In this document: positions 35,530 through 44,301 of the stretch, piece after piece
How positions within the stretch are numbered: the stretch's first letter is position 1
Layout: each line of letters begins with the position of its first letter
Assembly: GCA_029238215.1 (NCBI GenBank)
Contig: JAQWGN010000003.1
Coordinates: 1 to 64,000, forward strand
Direction: 5' to 3'
Length of the DNA stretch: 64,000 nt
Source of the DNA: Flavobacteriaceae bacterium
GTDB taxonomy: Bacteria; Bacteroidota; Bacteroidia; Flavobacteriales; Flavobacteriaceae
Made by a program: the position numbers and the translations under genes
Notes under the pieces: model-generated
The model's input: the letters and a program-made list of their open reading frames with translations, nothing else
Told to the model about the DNA's origin: nothing
The model's database searches: none

Positions 35530-36233
35530 TGCTTGATGATTTTAAATGATTGCATTTTGTTAGTTTCAGTAGTTACGTTAAGTAGATATGTACCGCTACC
35601 AAGCGAGCTCACATCCAGTTGTTTTTGGGTTGTTTGTTGTACTTTCCTTCCCATAAGGTCAAAAAGCTCCGCTTTCAAAACATTGTCTGCTTGTATAAAT
35701 ATCCTGTTTGCTGTAGGGTTGGGATAAACGTAGATACTACCAGCAGCTGGGCTTAGATCTTCAACGGTAAGGGTTGCATCTGCCGCACTAGCGGTAACGG
35801 CTTTAAATGAAACAGGGTCATTAAACGTGTAGCTGACGGTATTGTTTACCTCATCTCTAATGCCCACATAGGAAGTCCAGCTGTCATCATCTGCTTGAAG
35901 CTCCAAAACAAGATTGGCTTCTTCAACACCATTAAGCTCCCCATCAAGATAGGAGAAGGTAAGTGTGCCTGTAAATCCTGAAAGCAAGGCAGTAGCGTTG
36001 TACACCCGGGATACAGAGCTGTTTTCAACGCCATTAATGGGAGAAGCAGCACGCGAGACATCATTGGCACCGCTAATGACGTAGGTGTTGGTAGGCGCAA
36101 TTTCCAACCCGCCTAGGGTTACAGAGCTACCCGAAGCAATAGAAACAGAGGATCCAGAATTAATGGTTAATATTTGACTAAATAAAAAGGAGCTAAAAAA
36201 AAGCCCAAAGAAGGTGAGTGTAAATTTATTCAT
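35526..36233 (-). CDS. T9SS type A sorting-domain protein, cargo unknown
   Basis: The 235-residue protein has a signal peptide (residues 1-19) and a beta-rich body with no recognised domain (TINSGSSVSIASGSSVTLGGLEIAP at the front). A classic C-terminal T9SS domain begins at IYVYPNPTANRIFIQADN and contains ELFDLMGRKVQQ, LGSGTYLLNV and the final FKIIKQ. It should be carried across the outer membrane by T9SS and released or anchored. It is translationally coupled to the downstream unknown gene; together they may form a surface structure (inference). Confidence 0.85.
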   Translation of the reverse strand: MNKFTLTFFGLFFSSFLFSQILTINSGSSVSIASGSSVTLGGLEIAPTNTYVISGANDVSRAASPINGVENSSVSRVYNATALLSGFTGTLTFSYLDGELNGVEEANLVLELQADDDSWTSYVGIRDEVNNTVSYTFNDPVSFKAVTASAADATLTVEDLSPAAGSIYVYPNPTANRIFIQADNVLKAELFDLMGRKVQQTTQKQLDVSSLGSGTYLLNVTTETNKMQSFKIIKQ

Positions 36234-36381
36234 GTTTAAAGATACATGATTTTTAATTGCAAATGATATAATTTTAAAGTAAATGGGAGGTGTTGGTAAG
36301 CCGAAACCCTCTAGTTTGGAGAGTTTTTAACAGCTTGATGTATTTATTTAGGGGCTAAAATTTTAATTTATTGTATAAAAA

Positions 36382-36408
36382 AAGTCCGCAAAATTACTTG
36401 CGGACTTT
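36382..36408 (-). terminator. bidirectional terminator downstream of the 36427 gene
   Basis: AAGTCCGCAA and TTGCGGACTT form a ten-base stem; T runs follow on both strands, the longer on the minus strand. It ends transcription of the outer-membrane protein gene. Confidence 0.8.
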
Positions 36409-36426
36409 TCTATACTATAAGGTTTT

Positions 36427-36951
36427 TTATAGCTTAAAACCTAAGCTTAACATGCCGTTAACACCTGGTTTTAAAGAAGTAGTTCCGTCTCCAATTGCTG
36501 CAGAAAAGTTGATTTCTGTACCAAGGTAAAGGTTGTTGGCAATGTAATAATTTGCACCAACAAACAGACCGCCAGAAAAAGCTGTTTCAGCATCACCTGC
36601 AATATCTGCATACAATAAACCAGCTTCCCAACCAGTATAAGTTGCTAATCTTGATGAACCAGTATGATGTTTTTCTTTACCATAGTAAAGGCCAAGTACC
36701 ATATTGTCATCACTTACAGCGTCATCACTTGCATAAGAGAAATGAGCCTTCAATCTTGTAACAGAATCAGAATCAGTAAACGTTCTCTTTGTAACGTGAC
36801 CAGCTAATGGGTTGTTAAGTCCAAACATAGCATTTCCATCTAAATTCGGAGAGAACATAACTTCATAGATTGTTCCCGAATCAGGCTTTTGTACTTGTGC
36901 AAAAGCAACAGTTGAAAATAAAATAACGGTAATATAAATTAGATTTTTCAT
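36427..36951 (-). CDS. small outer-membrane beta-barrel-like protein
   Basis: The product of 174 residues starts with a signal peptide (MKNLIYITVILFSTVAFAQ). It has alternating strands such as TRLKAHFSYASDD, NMVLGLYYGKEKHHTGSSR, YTGWEAGLLYADIAGD and SGGLFVGANYYIANNLYLGTEINFS, ending in MLSLGFKL. This is the look of an eight-stranded porin-like barrel (OmpA/OMP_b-brl type). No specific family is recognised. It has its own terminator and no close partner genes. Confidence 0.7.
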   Translation of the reverse strand: MKNLIYITVILFSTVAFAQVQKPDSGTIYEVMFSPNLDGNAMFGLNNPLAGHVTKRTFTDSDSVTRLKAHFSYASDDAVSDDNMVLGLYYGKEKHHTGSSRLATYTGWEAGLLYADIAGDAETAFSGGLFVGANYYIANNLYLGTEINFSAAIGDGTTSLKPGVNGMLSLGFKL

Positions 36952-37112
36952 TTAGTTTTTAGTTAATATTTAATCAAACTTATTTAAAAATTACTTTAAA
37001 CGCAAAAAAAACAGCGTATATATTAAATAATAAACAGTTGGTTTGTTTAAAAGAATGCCATTTTTAATTTAAAAAAACCAACGGTTATTGTTGCCCCTAA
37101 AGTTGTATTAAA

Positions 37113-38825
37113 TTATTCTTTAACCACTTTAATGACATCCATACGGTCGTATTGTTCATCATAGAATTCCAATAAATACACGCCTTTCGAAAGTAAGGAA
37201 AGGTCTGTTGTCTTTGTCCGAAATTCTTTTTGCAATTTTCCCGAAAGATCATAGAGCTTAGCAAAAGAAAAATCAGTTGTTATGTGGATTAAAGATTTGG
37301 TTGGATTTGGATATAACGTAACCCCACGACGCGGTTTTTCAACTTGTGGTGTAGTTAAAGTCTCTAGTTGATAAACACGTACGTAATCAATTTCCGTTAC
37401 TGAAGATGTAAAACTACTGGGGATTCCACCGCCTAAATCTCCTCCCATTGCAATATTTAATAAAATAAAATGTTCATTATCAAAATAAGGATTTTCAGCG
37501 TTGTTAAGCGTGTGAAAAACTACCCCATCAACCATAATTTTAATGGTGCTTTCGGACCACTCCATGGCGTAAATATGCCAGGTGTTAGCGGTGTCGTTCA
37601 CACTGATGTGATTAGTGGTATACGTATGAATACCATTTTCATTTGGAAAATGAAAGGCTCCTGAAGTAATGGATTTATTTGCATCTTGTTCCATGATGTC
37701 AATTTCTCCACAAGCTGGCCAACTTGTATCACCATACCCCAATGTTTCCCAATAAGCCCCCCTTTCCGTAATGTTTTTACCTAAGGTCCAAAATGCGGGC
37801 CAGGTACCTATCTCAGGAGATAACTTAGCGCGAACTTCCATACGTCCGTATTTAAATGCATATTTTGAATTGAGTCGTGCAGAACTGTACGGTTTTATTG
37901 ATCCTGTATCAGGGTCTTCGTAGTCTTCTTTAATCGCTTTTATTTTTAGTGAACCATTGCTGACATACGAATTCGCCAATTTGTCGGTATAATGTTGTTC
38001 TTCATTGTTAAACCACCCACCATTATTTGGCGGATAGGTCTGGTGATGCCATTTTAAAGGGTTAACCGCACCTTCATAATTAAATTCGTCGTTCCAAGTC
38101 AAGGTATAAGTGCTTGATTGAAAATTAATCACATAATCTTGTGTAGCGGTTTGATCAGCAGAAGTAACGGTAATTCGCGTGCTCCCTGGAAGGGTTTGTG
38201 CATGTTGAATGCTGTAAGTAGCGTTTGTGTTTGCAGGTGTTACTTGCACTGTCGGTATACTTACAACGCCGGGATCTAGCACATAATTATAAGTAAACTG
38301 GTTGCTGGTAAAAGCACTAAGCGAAATATTGTTGATTGAAATATTTGATAGTAAAGCATTGTTGGGTTCTACAATTCCATATACCTCAAACTCATAGATG
38401 CTGTAACCGTATTGAGCTCCATTAATGGTATTGCGTTGTGTGCCATACATTCTCACATAGCGTGCACTTTGGGCAGTAAATGTATGCGTGTCCATTCCGC
38501 CATTTCCATTTGTAATATTTGCTACTGTAGTCCATTGTTGATTGTTAGAAGACAGTTGAATTTGATAGTCCTTTCCAAATGAATCTTCCCAATGAATAAC
38601 AACACGATCAATGGTATAATTCGCATTCAGGTCTATGGTTAATGATTGTGGGTCTGAGTAGTCGCTTGCCCATCGCGTTGTGAGGTCTCCGTCTACTGCA
38701 TTTTGCCCCATTTGGATGCTCGATTCCAAACTACTTACACTTACAGGTTTTTGGAAAGCAATATTTTGAGCAACTCCTATAAAAGACACCAAGAGTAGAA
38801 TTGATAAACAAATTGTTTTTTTCAT
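37113..38825 (-). CDS. GH16 laminarinase with discoidin domain and T9SS tail
   Basis: ATG 38825 is preferred to GTG 38831. The 570-residue secreted protein has a signal peptide (MKKTICLSILLLVSFIGVAQ) and an F5/8 type C domain (about 22-150: GQNAVDGDLTTRWASDYSDP, ARYVRMYGTQRN). A cadherin-like beta-sandwich linker (about 160-235) and a GH16 catalytic domain (about 240-490) follow. The active-site motif GEIDIMEQ has Glu374, Asp376 and Glu379, and LNSKYAFKYGRMEVRAKL precedes it. A T9SS sorting domain ends the protein (GVTLYPNPTKSLIHI ... IKVVKE). The extra Met in EIDIMEQ is the beta-1,3-glucanase (laminarinase) version, so algal laminarin is the likely substrate. Confidence 0.92.
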   Translation of the reverse strand: MKKTICLSILLLVSFIGVAQNIAFQKPVSVSSLESSIQMGQNAVDGDLTTRWASDYSDPQSLTIDLNANYTIDRVVIHWEDSFGKDYQIQLSSNNQQWTTVANITNGNGGMDTHTFTAQSARYVRMYGTQRNTINGAQYGYSIYEFEVYGIVEPNNALLSNISINNISLSAFTSNQFTYNYVLDPGVVSIPTVQVTPANTNATYSIQHAQTLPGSTRITVTSADQTATQDYVINFQSSTYTLTWNDEFNYEGAVNPLKWHHQTYPPNNGGWFNNEEQHYTDKLANSYVSNGSLKIKAIKEDYEDPDTGSIKPYSSARLNSKYAFKYGRMEVRAKLSPEIGTWPAFWTLGKNITERGAYWETLGYGDTSWPACGEIDIMEQDANKSITSGAFHFPNENGIHTYTTNHISVNDTANTWHIYAMEWSESTIKIMVDGVVFHTLNNAENPYFDNEHFILLNIAMGGDLGGGIPSSFTSSVTEIDYVRVYQLETLTTPQVEKPRRGVTLYPNPTKSLIHITTDFSFAKLYDLSGKLQKEFRTKTTDLSLLSKGVYLLEFYDEQYDRMDVIKVVKE

Positions 38826-38901
38826 TACCACAAATAAAGCTTAAAACAGTTAATAAAACTCCTATTGTTTAAGATTTTCATTAACTGTTTTTCCAAACGA
38901 A

Positions 38902-40563
38902 TTATGGTTTTCGAATATTTTCAACCAGCTTTTGGATTTCTGCAGATGGAGCAGGTGTTCTGCTGCTAATCACCACTGTTACTATAAAGTTTGCTATCAT
39001 GGCTATTGTTCCGAAACCTTCAGGCGATATACCAAACCACCAATCTTCTTTTGCACCGCCACCAAACCAGCCAAACTTAAATTTTAGCATATAATACATC
39101 ATCAATGAAACACCAACGAGCATACCACTTATAGCCCCCTCTTTGTTGATTCGTTTTGAGAAAATCCCCAATAGGATGGCTGGGAAAAATGAAGATGCTG
39201 CCAGGCCAAAGGCCAAGGCTACCGTTGCAGCTACAAATCCTGGCGGATTGATACCAAAATACCCAGCAAGGCATACAGCAGCAGTTGCTGCGATACGCGC
39301 AGCCATAAGCTCGCCTTTATCTGAAATATTGGGCATTACCATCTTTTTCAATAAATCGTGCGATACAGCCGATGAAATGACTAATAACAAACCAGCTGCT
39401 GTAGAAAGTGCTGCAGCTAAAGCTCCTGCTGCTAATAACGCGATTACCCAATTGGGTAAATCGGCTATTTCAGGATTAGCAAGGACCATAATATCCACAT
39501 CTACATCTAATTCGTTTGTTGAAGCATCTGCAGTATATTGAATAAGGCCATCATCATTTTTGTCGGTAAACCCAAGTAGTCCTGTGGTTTCCCATTTCTC
39601 AAACCAATACGGCATTTGATCGTAAGGCTTGTCACTTACGGTTTCAATAAGGTTGGTCCGTGAAAATACCGCAATGGCAGGTGCTGTAGTGTAGAGTATG
39701 GCAATAAACAACAGCGCCCAACCCGCAGACTTACGTGCATCACTTACTTTTTTAACGGTAAAAAATCGCACAATAACGTGCGGCAATCCTGCGGTACCAA
39801 CCATCAGCGCCATGGTGATGCAAAACACATCAAACATGGACTTACTTCCTGAGGTGTATTCGTGGAACCCAAGTTCTTTGTGCAAGCCATCGAGTTTGTC
39901 TAGTAAATAAACGCCATCAGCATCACTTGCTCCAAATCCAAGCTGTGGAATCACATTGCCAGTAACCAAAAAGGAAATAAATACAGCAGGCACCATAAAG
40001 GCAAAAATGAGCACACAGTATTGCGCAACTTGTGTATAGGTAATTCCTTTCATCCCTCCTAACACGGCGTAAAACAAAACAATACCCATTCCGATAAGGA
40101 CACCTGTTACGATATCTACTTCCAAGTATCGAGAGAATACCACCCCAACACCACGCATTTGTCCTGCTATATAGGTAAACGAAACAATTAATGCACAAAA
40201 AACAGCGACCGATCGGGCCGTATTCGAATAATACCGATCCCCTATAAAATCTGGAACAGTAAACTTGCCAAATTTCCGTAGATAGGGAGCAAGAAGTAGT
40301 GCCAATAGCACATAACCACCTGTCCAGCCCATCAAGTAAACCGACCCATCGTAGCCACTAAACGATATAATCCCCGCCATTGAAATAAACGAGGCCGCTG
40401 ACATCCAGTCGGCTGCCGTTGCCATGCCGTTAGCAATAGGATGAACACCGCCTCCAGCGACATAAAATTCTTTTGTAGAGCCGGCACGCGACCAAATCGC
40501 AATGCCTATGTATAGTGAAAAACTCAATCCAACAGCAATCAAAATCCAATATTGAAGTTCCAT
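38902..40563 (-). CDS. sodium:solute symporter, VC_2705 subfamily large subunit
   Basis: This 553-residue SSS-family carrier has about 13 helices. It contains EFYVAGGGVHPIANGMATAADWMSAASFISMAG and the sodium-site region AALSTAAGLLLVISSAVSHDLLKK. Periplasmic insertions rich in Asp and Glu (about 215-240 and 335-365) are typical of the subfamily related to acetate permease ActP. It is encoded directly after a DUF4212 small subunit. The substrate is probably a small carboxylate, but this is not shown. Confidence 0.88.
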   Translation of the reverse strand: MELQYWILIAVGLSFSLYIGIAIWSRAGSTKEFYVAGGGVHPIANGMATAADWMSAASFISMAGIISFSGYDGSVYLMGWTGGYVLLALLLAPYLRKFGKFTVPDFIGDRYYSNTARSVAVFCALIVSFTYIAGQMRGVGVVFSRYLEVDIVTGVLIGMGIVLFYAVLGGMKGITYTQVAQYCVLIFAFMVPAVFISFLVTGNVIPQLGFGASDADGVYLLDKLDGLHKELGFHEYTSGSKSMFDVFCITMALMVGTAGLPHVIVRFFTVKKVSDARKSAGWALLFIAILYTTAPAIAVFSRTNLIETVSDKPYDQMPYWFEKWETTGLLGFTDKNDDGLIQYTADASTNELDVDVDIMVLANPEIADLPNWVIALLAAGALAAALSTAAGLLLVISSAVSHDLLKKMVMPNISDKGELMAARIAATAAVCLAGYFGINPPGFVAATVALAFGLAASSFFPAILLGIFSKRINKEGAISGMLVGVSLMMYYMLKFKFGWFGGGAKEDWWFGISPEGFGTIAMIANFIVTVVISSRTPAPSAEIQKLVENIRKP

Positions 40564-40809
40564 CTAGTTGTCTTTTTTTAATTGGTCATCTAACCGATTC
40601 ATAAGGTAGATATACGTGAATATGATGGCTACAAAACCAAAAATAGATCCTTGTTGAGCAAACCAAAAACCGAGTTTAAAACCACCGATTTGTATGGTGT
40701 TTAACTGCTCTACAAACAAAATCCCACAGCCAAAAGAGATTATAAACCAAAAGGATAAGAGGATGCAAATGTATTTTATGTTTTTACTCCAGTATGTGTT
40801 TTTTTTCAT
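40564..40809 (-). CDS. DUF4212 small subunit of the sodium symporter
   Basis: The protein has 81 residues and two helices. The opening KNTYWSKNIKYICILLSFWFIISFGCGILF and the segment GFKLGFWFAQQGSIFGFVAIIFTYIYLMN are the standard DUF4212 pattern. These small proteins are co-encoded with VC_2705-type symporters, as here, with the large subunit starting at the next base. Confidence 0.88.
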   Translation of the reverse strand: MKKNTYWSKNIKYICILLSFWFIISFGCGILFVEQLNTIQIGGFKLGFWFAQQGSIFGFVAIIFTYIYLMNRLDDQLKKDN

Positions 40810-40848
40810 GATGTCGTATAAAAGATGCTCGTTTTTATAGTTGTGTTA

Positions 40849-42147
40849 TTACTTTTTGAGTCGTTGTCCCCAAACAGCAAAAACAAAAATAATTGCATAG
40901 CAAGGGACTAAAAGTATGTAATTTTCTTGAGCGGCAACCGCTAGCGCTTCTGCGGGATCGACCCCCGAGTTAATAAGGGCCTCTTTACCGCTGTCTACAA
41001 ACCTGCCATACAAAGGTGGAATAATCGCCCCTCCAGAAATAGCCATAATTAGTAGCGCCGCTGCGGTTTTGGTGTGCTTCCCCAAGCCATCTAGAGTAAG
41101 TGGCCACACAGCAGGCCACACCAATGCGTTAGCAATTCCCAATGCCGCAACAAAGAGTACCGAAGTAAACCCAGATGTAGTTAGGATACACACACTAAGC
41201 CCTAAGCCCATTAAAGCACTGAATTGCAATGCCTTTTTTTGGCTTAAGTATTTAGGAATTAACACCACACCCAATGCATAGGTTGCTACCATTGCTAACA
41301 GCGTAAAAGTTGTAAAAAACTTTGCCTTAGCGGCTGATATTCCTAGAGCTAGTCCATAGGCTATAATGGTATCACCTGCAATAACTTCAGCACCCACATA
41401 GACAAACAATGTAAGCATGCCAAACCACAAGTGTGGGTATTGAAAAATAGTTTTTTTGCTAACACCATGTTGTTCTTGAATTCCTTCATTTTTAGTTTCT
41501 ACGTTTGGCAGTGGCGCCTTACGTATTAATAACCCCAATACAAACAATACACCCGCCATAACCAAATACGGGACAAAAACACTATCGGCCATTTGGTCGA
41601 GGAGGGTTGCTTTTTCATCAACAGAAACCTGACTGACTAGAGCATTAACCTCGTCGATACCACTAAGTAATAACGCACCAAAAATAACAGACCCAAGAGC
41701 TCCAGCAACCTTATTGGCTATACCCATAATAGCAATGCGTTTGGCACCGCTTTCTATTGGACCTAAAATGGTGATATATGGATTGGCAGCAGTTTGTAAA
41801 ATAGTCATTCCTGTTCCTTGAATAAAAATTCCCGCTAAAAACATCCAATAGGTTCTGGCTTCAGCTGCAGGGATAAACACCAATGCCCCAAGTGCCATAA
41901 TAAACAACCCAACTGACATGCCTTTTCGGTATCCTATTTTTTGCAATAGATAAGAAGCAGGAAGTGCCATTACTACAAACGATATATACGAAGCAGAGGC
42001 TACCAAATAAGATTGGGCTTCGGTAAGCTCGTTAATGGTTTTCATAAATGGAATCAATGCACCATTTACCCATGTGATAAAACCGAAAATAAAAAAGAGT
42101 CCGGCAATAATTGCTATGGCAGTTTTGTTTGATTGTGTTGGTTTCAT
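40849..42147 (-). CDS. FucP/GluP-type sugar MFS transporter
   Basis: This 432-residue protein has 12 helices and the family phrases FFIFGFITWVNGALIPF, GIFIQGTGMTILQTAANPYITILGP and PAVWPLTLDGLGKHTKTAAALLIMAISGGAIIPPLYGR. FucP/GluP transporters import fucose, glucose or galactose with protons. Its place between a laminarinase-symporter group and a CBM9-like remnant suggests uptake of monosaccharide released from polysaccharide. Confidence 0.9.
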   Translation of the reverse strand: MKPTQSNKTAIAIIAGLFFIFGFITWVNGALIPFMKTINELTEAQSYLVASASYISFVVMALPASYLLQKIGYRKGMSVGLFIMALGALVFIPAAEARTYWMFLAGIFIQGTGMTILQTAANPYITILGPIESGAKRIAIMGIANKVAGALGSVIFGALLLSGIDEVNALVSQVSVDEKATLLDQMADSVFVPYLVMAGVLFVLGLLIRKAPLPNVETKNEGIQEQHGVSKKTIFQYPHLWFGMLTLFVYVGAEVIAGDTIIAYGLALGISAAKAKFFTTFTLLAMVATYALGVVLIPKYLSQKKALQFSALMGLGLSVCILTTSGFTSVLFVAALGIANALVWPAVWPLTLDGLGKHTKTAAALLIMAISGGAIIPPLYGRFVDSGKEALINSGVDPAEALAVAAQENYILLVPCYAIIFVFAVWGQRLKK

Positions 42148-42170
42148 GTGCTTAAAAATAAGTTTTTATT

Positions 42171-42302
42171 TTATTCTGTTATAAATGTTTCATCCGTAGT
42201 GAGTTTACCATCCGAACGAATCGAACAGGTTATTTTGGTATTGGGGCTTGTTGTCCTCCAATATAGTTCGCCATTAATTTTTTTAACCGCCAAGGCAGTG
42301 TC
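42171..42302 (-). pseudogene. remnant of an unidentified gene's 3' end
   Basis: On the minus strand 43 codons read without interruption into a TAA: DTALAVKKINGELYW, then RTTSPNTKITCSIRSDGKL and TTDETFITE. The text has a normal protein composition, but there is no start codon and a stop stands just before it. A neighbouring frame carries an open stretch ending NVRHFLTKT, which could join to it by a frameshift. It is probably the decayed C-terminus of a larger enzyme; I cannot name the family. Confidence 0.45.
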
Positions 42303-42383
42303 TTAGTTAAAAAGTGGCGCACATTACTCAGAAGAAGGTTTTTTGTTTGAGGTTTCCAGCCACACCCTATAATTACAATACAT

Positions 42384-42744
42384 TCACTGAATGAGTTCTA
42401 CGTCTTTGGGTTGTGGAGGTGTAATTTTTTGTTCTGCGGGTGTTGCTTCAAAATAAACATACCCCCACTTTTCAGGCTGGTGCATATTTATTACCCGTTG
42501 TGGACTCCATATCCAGTTGTACTCGCTTAAAAAATTGTCTGAGCTGTCTTTTTTACGGCTGTATTTTCCGTTTGTAATATCGTAATCCCAATGCACCCTA
42601 GAAAAATTCATGCGCCAGAAATCATTTACTGGAATTTTTACCAAGGGGTTTCCTTTGGTCAATCCGGCCCAAGGGATGGCTATTTCTACAGTCCAATTCC
42701 TGTCTATGTCTATGGGGTTGTTTACAGATCTGCTACATTATACA
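42384..42744 (-). pseudogene. truncated CBM9-like carbohydrate-binding protein
   Basis: The frame continues upstream of the first TTG (42662) and reads NNPIDIDRNWTVEIAIPWAGLT, then FWRMNFSRVHWDYDIT, NWIWSPQRVINMHQPEKWGYVYFEAT. These are the C-terminal half motifs of the CBM9-like family (WTVEIAIPW, WRxNFSRV and EKWGYVYF). The N-terminal half is missing, and the frame meets a stop shortly upstream, next to the end of the serine hydrolase gene. No ATG start exists. It looks like the stump left by a deletion. Confidence 0.7.
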
Positions 42745-42759
42745 GTCGTTTTTATAATA

Positions 42760-44088
42760 TTAGTCAACAATAGCCTGATATATTAAGCTGCGAAGTTTTT
42801 GATGATCGTCTAGTGTAATTGGGTTAACTTGAGTAAAATAAACTACAACAAGGTTTTCAGTGGGGTCTACCCAGTAAGAAGAATGGTAAGCACCACCCCA
42901 GCCGTATTCGCCTAGGCTTCCAAGAACGCCACGATCTCCTGCATCGGTTGTTACCGAAAACCCTAACCCAAATCCTACGCCCCAATCCCATGGAAATTTG
43001 ACATCTTTATAATGGTCTCCATCCAAATGGTTTGTAGTCATTAATTCAACCGATTTTCTCGATAAGATTCGTGTCCCGTTGTAGGTGCCGTTATTAAGCA
43101 TCATTTGTAGAAAAATAGCGTAATCCATAGACGTACTTAATAAGCCTGCTCCACCAGAGAGACTGGTGCGCGGTCCTTCTAGATATTGCCCCTGTGTTTG
43201 ATGATTTCCGACGCAGGTTTCGTTGTCTTTCCACATGAATTCGGGTGCCCCATCTTTCGGAGCTCTTAAGAGTCTGTCGTTACATTGGCTGTATACAATG
43301 CTAAGCCGAGAGGCTTTTGATTTAGGTAGATAAAAATAGGTATCTACCATGCCAAGCGGATTTAATATCTTGGTTTTAAGAAACTCATCCAGCGACTGAC
43401 CCGAAACCACTTCAATTAAAGCGCCTAAGATGTCCGTGTTGTATCCATATACATAACGTTCTCCAGGATGCGCTTCCATGGGAAGATTGGCCATTTTTTT
43501 AACCGTTTCCAAAACAGGTTCGGTTCGATGTGCAAAATACCACCCTTGTATTTCCGCATTTTTCCATTTTTCGGCAGCTACTCCATAACCATAACCAATA
43601 CCAGAAGTATGGGTGAGTAAGTCCCGAATTTTAATTTCTCTTTTTGCTTTCTCTACTTTATAACCTCCATCTTCTTCTTTGATGGCCACCGTAGTTTCTT
43701 TAAATTCTGAAATGTATTTGGATAACGGATCGGATAGCAAGAGCTTACCTTCTTCTTGCAACATCATAATACCCACACTAACAATGGCTTTTGTTTGTGA
43801 GGCAATTCTAAAGATGGTTTCAGTAGACATGGGTTTTTTATTTTCCATATCACGCATTCCAATGGCTTGGTGGTAAACTACTTTGCCATTTCTTGCGGCT
43901 AAAACAACAACTCCAGGAAGTTTTCCGGTAGTAACATAATCTGTAAAAACACTATTGATGGTCTCTAACCGTTCGGAAGACATGCCATTGTTTTCTGGTA
44001 GATCATCCGCTAGCGGTTGCCCAAAAACAAGCATAGTACCTATAGTAAAACAAAAAATAACATTGAATCGCAATAAATAGAAATACAT
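42760..44088 (-). CDS. serine hydrolase, class C beta-lactamase-like family
   Basis: This 442-residue protein has an N-terminal export segment (residues 5-25) and a penicillin-binding-type fold. SxxK is in FRIASQTKAIVSVGIMML, and the YxN element is in RYVYGYNTDILGAL. GGAYHSSYWVDP fills the third motif position. It includes LLTHTSGIGYGYG and GLGFSVTTDAG, common in EstB-like esterases and D-aminopeptidase relatives. The true substrate could be a beta-lactam, peptide or ester. Nothing in its context points to drug resistance. Confidence 0.85.
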   Translation of the reverse strand: MYFYLLRFNVIFCFTIGTMLVFGQPLADDLPENNGMSSERLETINSVFTDYVTTGKLPGVVVLAARNGKVVYHQAIGMRDMENKKPMSTETIFRIASQTKAIVSVGIMMLQEEGKLLLSDPLSKYISEFKETTVAIKEEDGGYKVEKAKREIKIRDLLTHTSGIGYGYGVAAEKWKNAEIQGWYFAHRTEPVLETVKKMANLPMEAHPGERYVYGYNTDILGALIEVVSGQSLDEFLKTKILNPLGMVDTYFYLPKSKASRLSIVYSQCNDRLLRAPKDGAPEFMWKDNETCVGNHQTQGQYLEGPRTSLSGGAGLLSTSMDYAIFLQMMLNNGTYNGTRILSRKSVELMTTNHLDGDHYKDVKFPWDWGVGFGLGFSVTTDAGDRGVLGSLGEYGWGGAYHSSYWVDPTENLVVVYFTQVNPITLDDHQKLRSLIYQAIVD

Positions 44089-44301
44089 AGAAGAATTTTT
44101 AATAAAAATACAGTTTTTAAACTTTTTATAAGCTATAAATCACGTATTTCTATCCCATTTCCAGCACAAAAAATAGGCGATAAAACTTTCGTTTTTTTCT
44201 GCTAATAGGTCACTCTTATTTCATTTAAGGGTAATTTTTTTTCATTAATTTTACATGGAGTTTGAAAATGTCACTTTTAAACCTACTAAAAAATTTTACC
44301 T

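Noticed and set aside
42760-44088. Antibiotic-resistance beta-lactamase
   Set aside because: The fold is class-C-like, but the third motif and context are those of esterase or peptidase relatives; no mobile element or resistance neighbour.
44089-44301. glmS ribozyme upstream of glmS
   Set aside because: The 213-base leader is AT-rich and shows none of the conserved ribozyme core; such ribozymes are mostly in Firmicutes.
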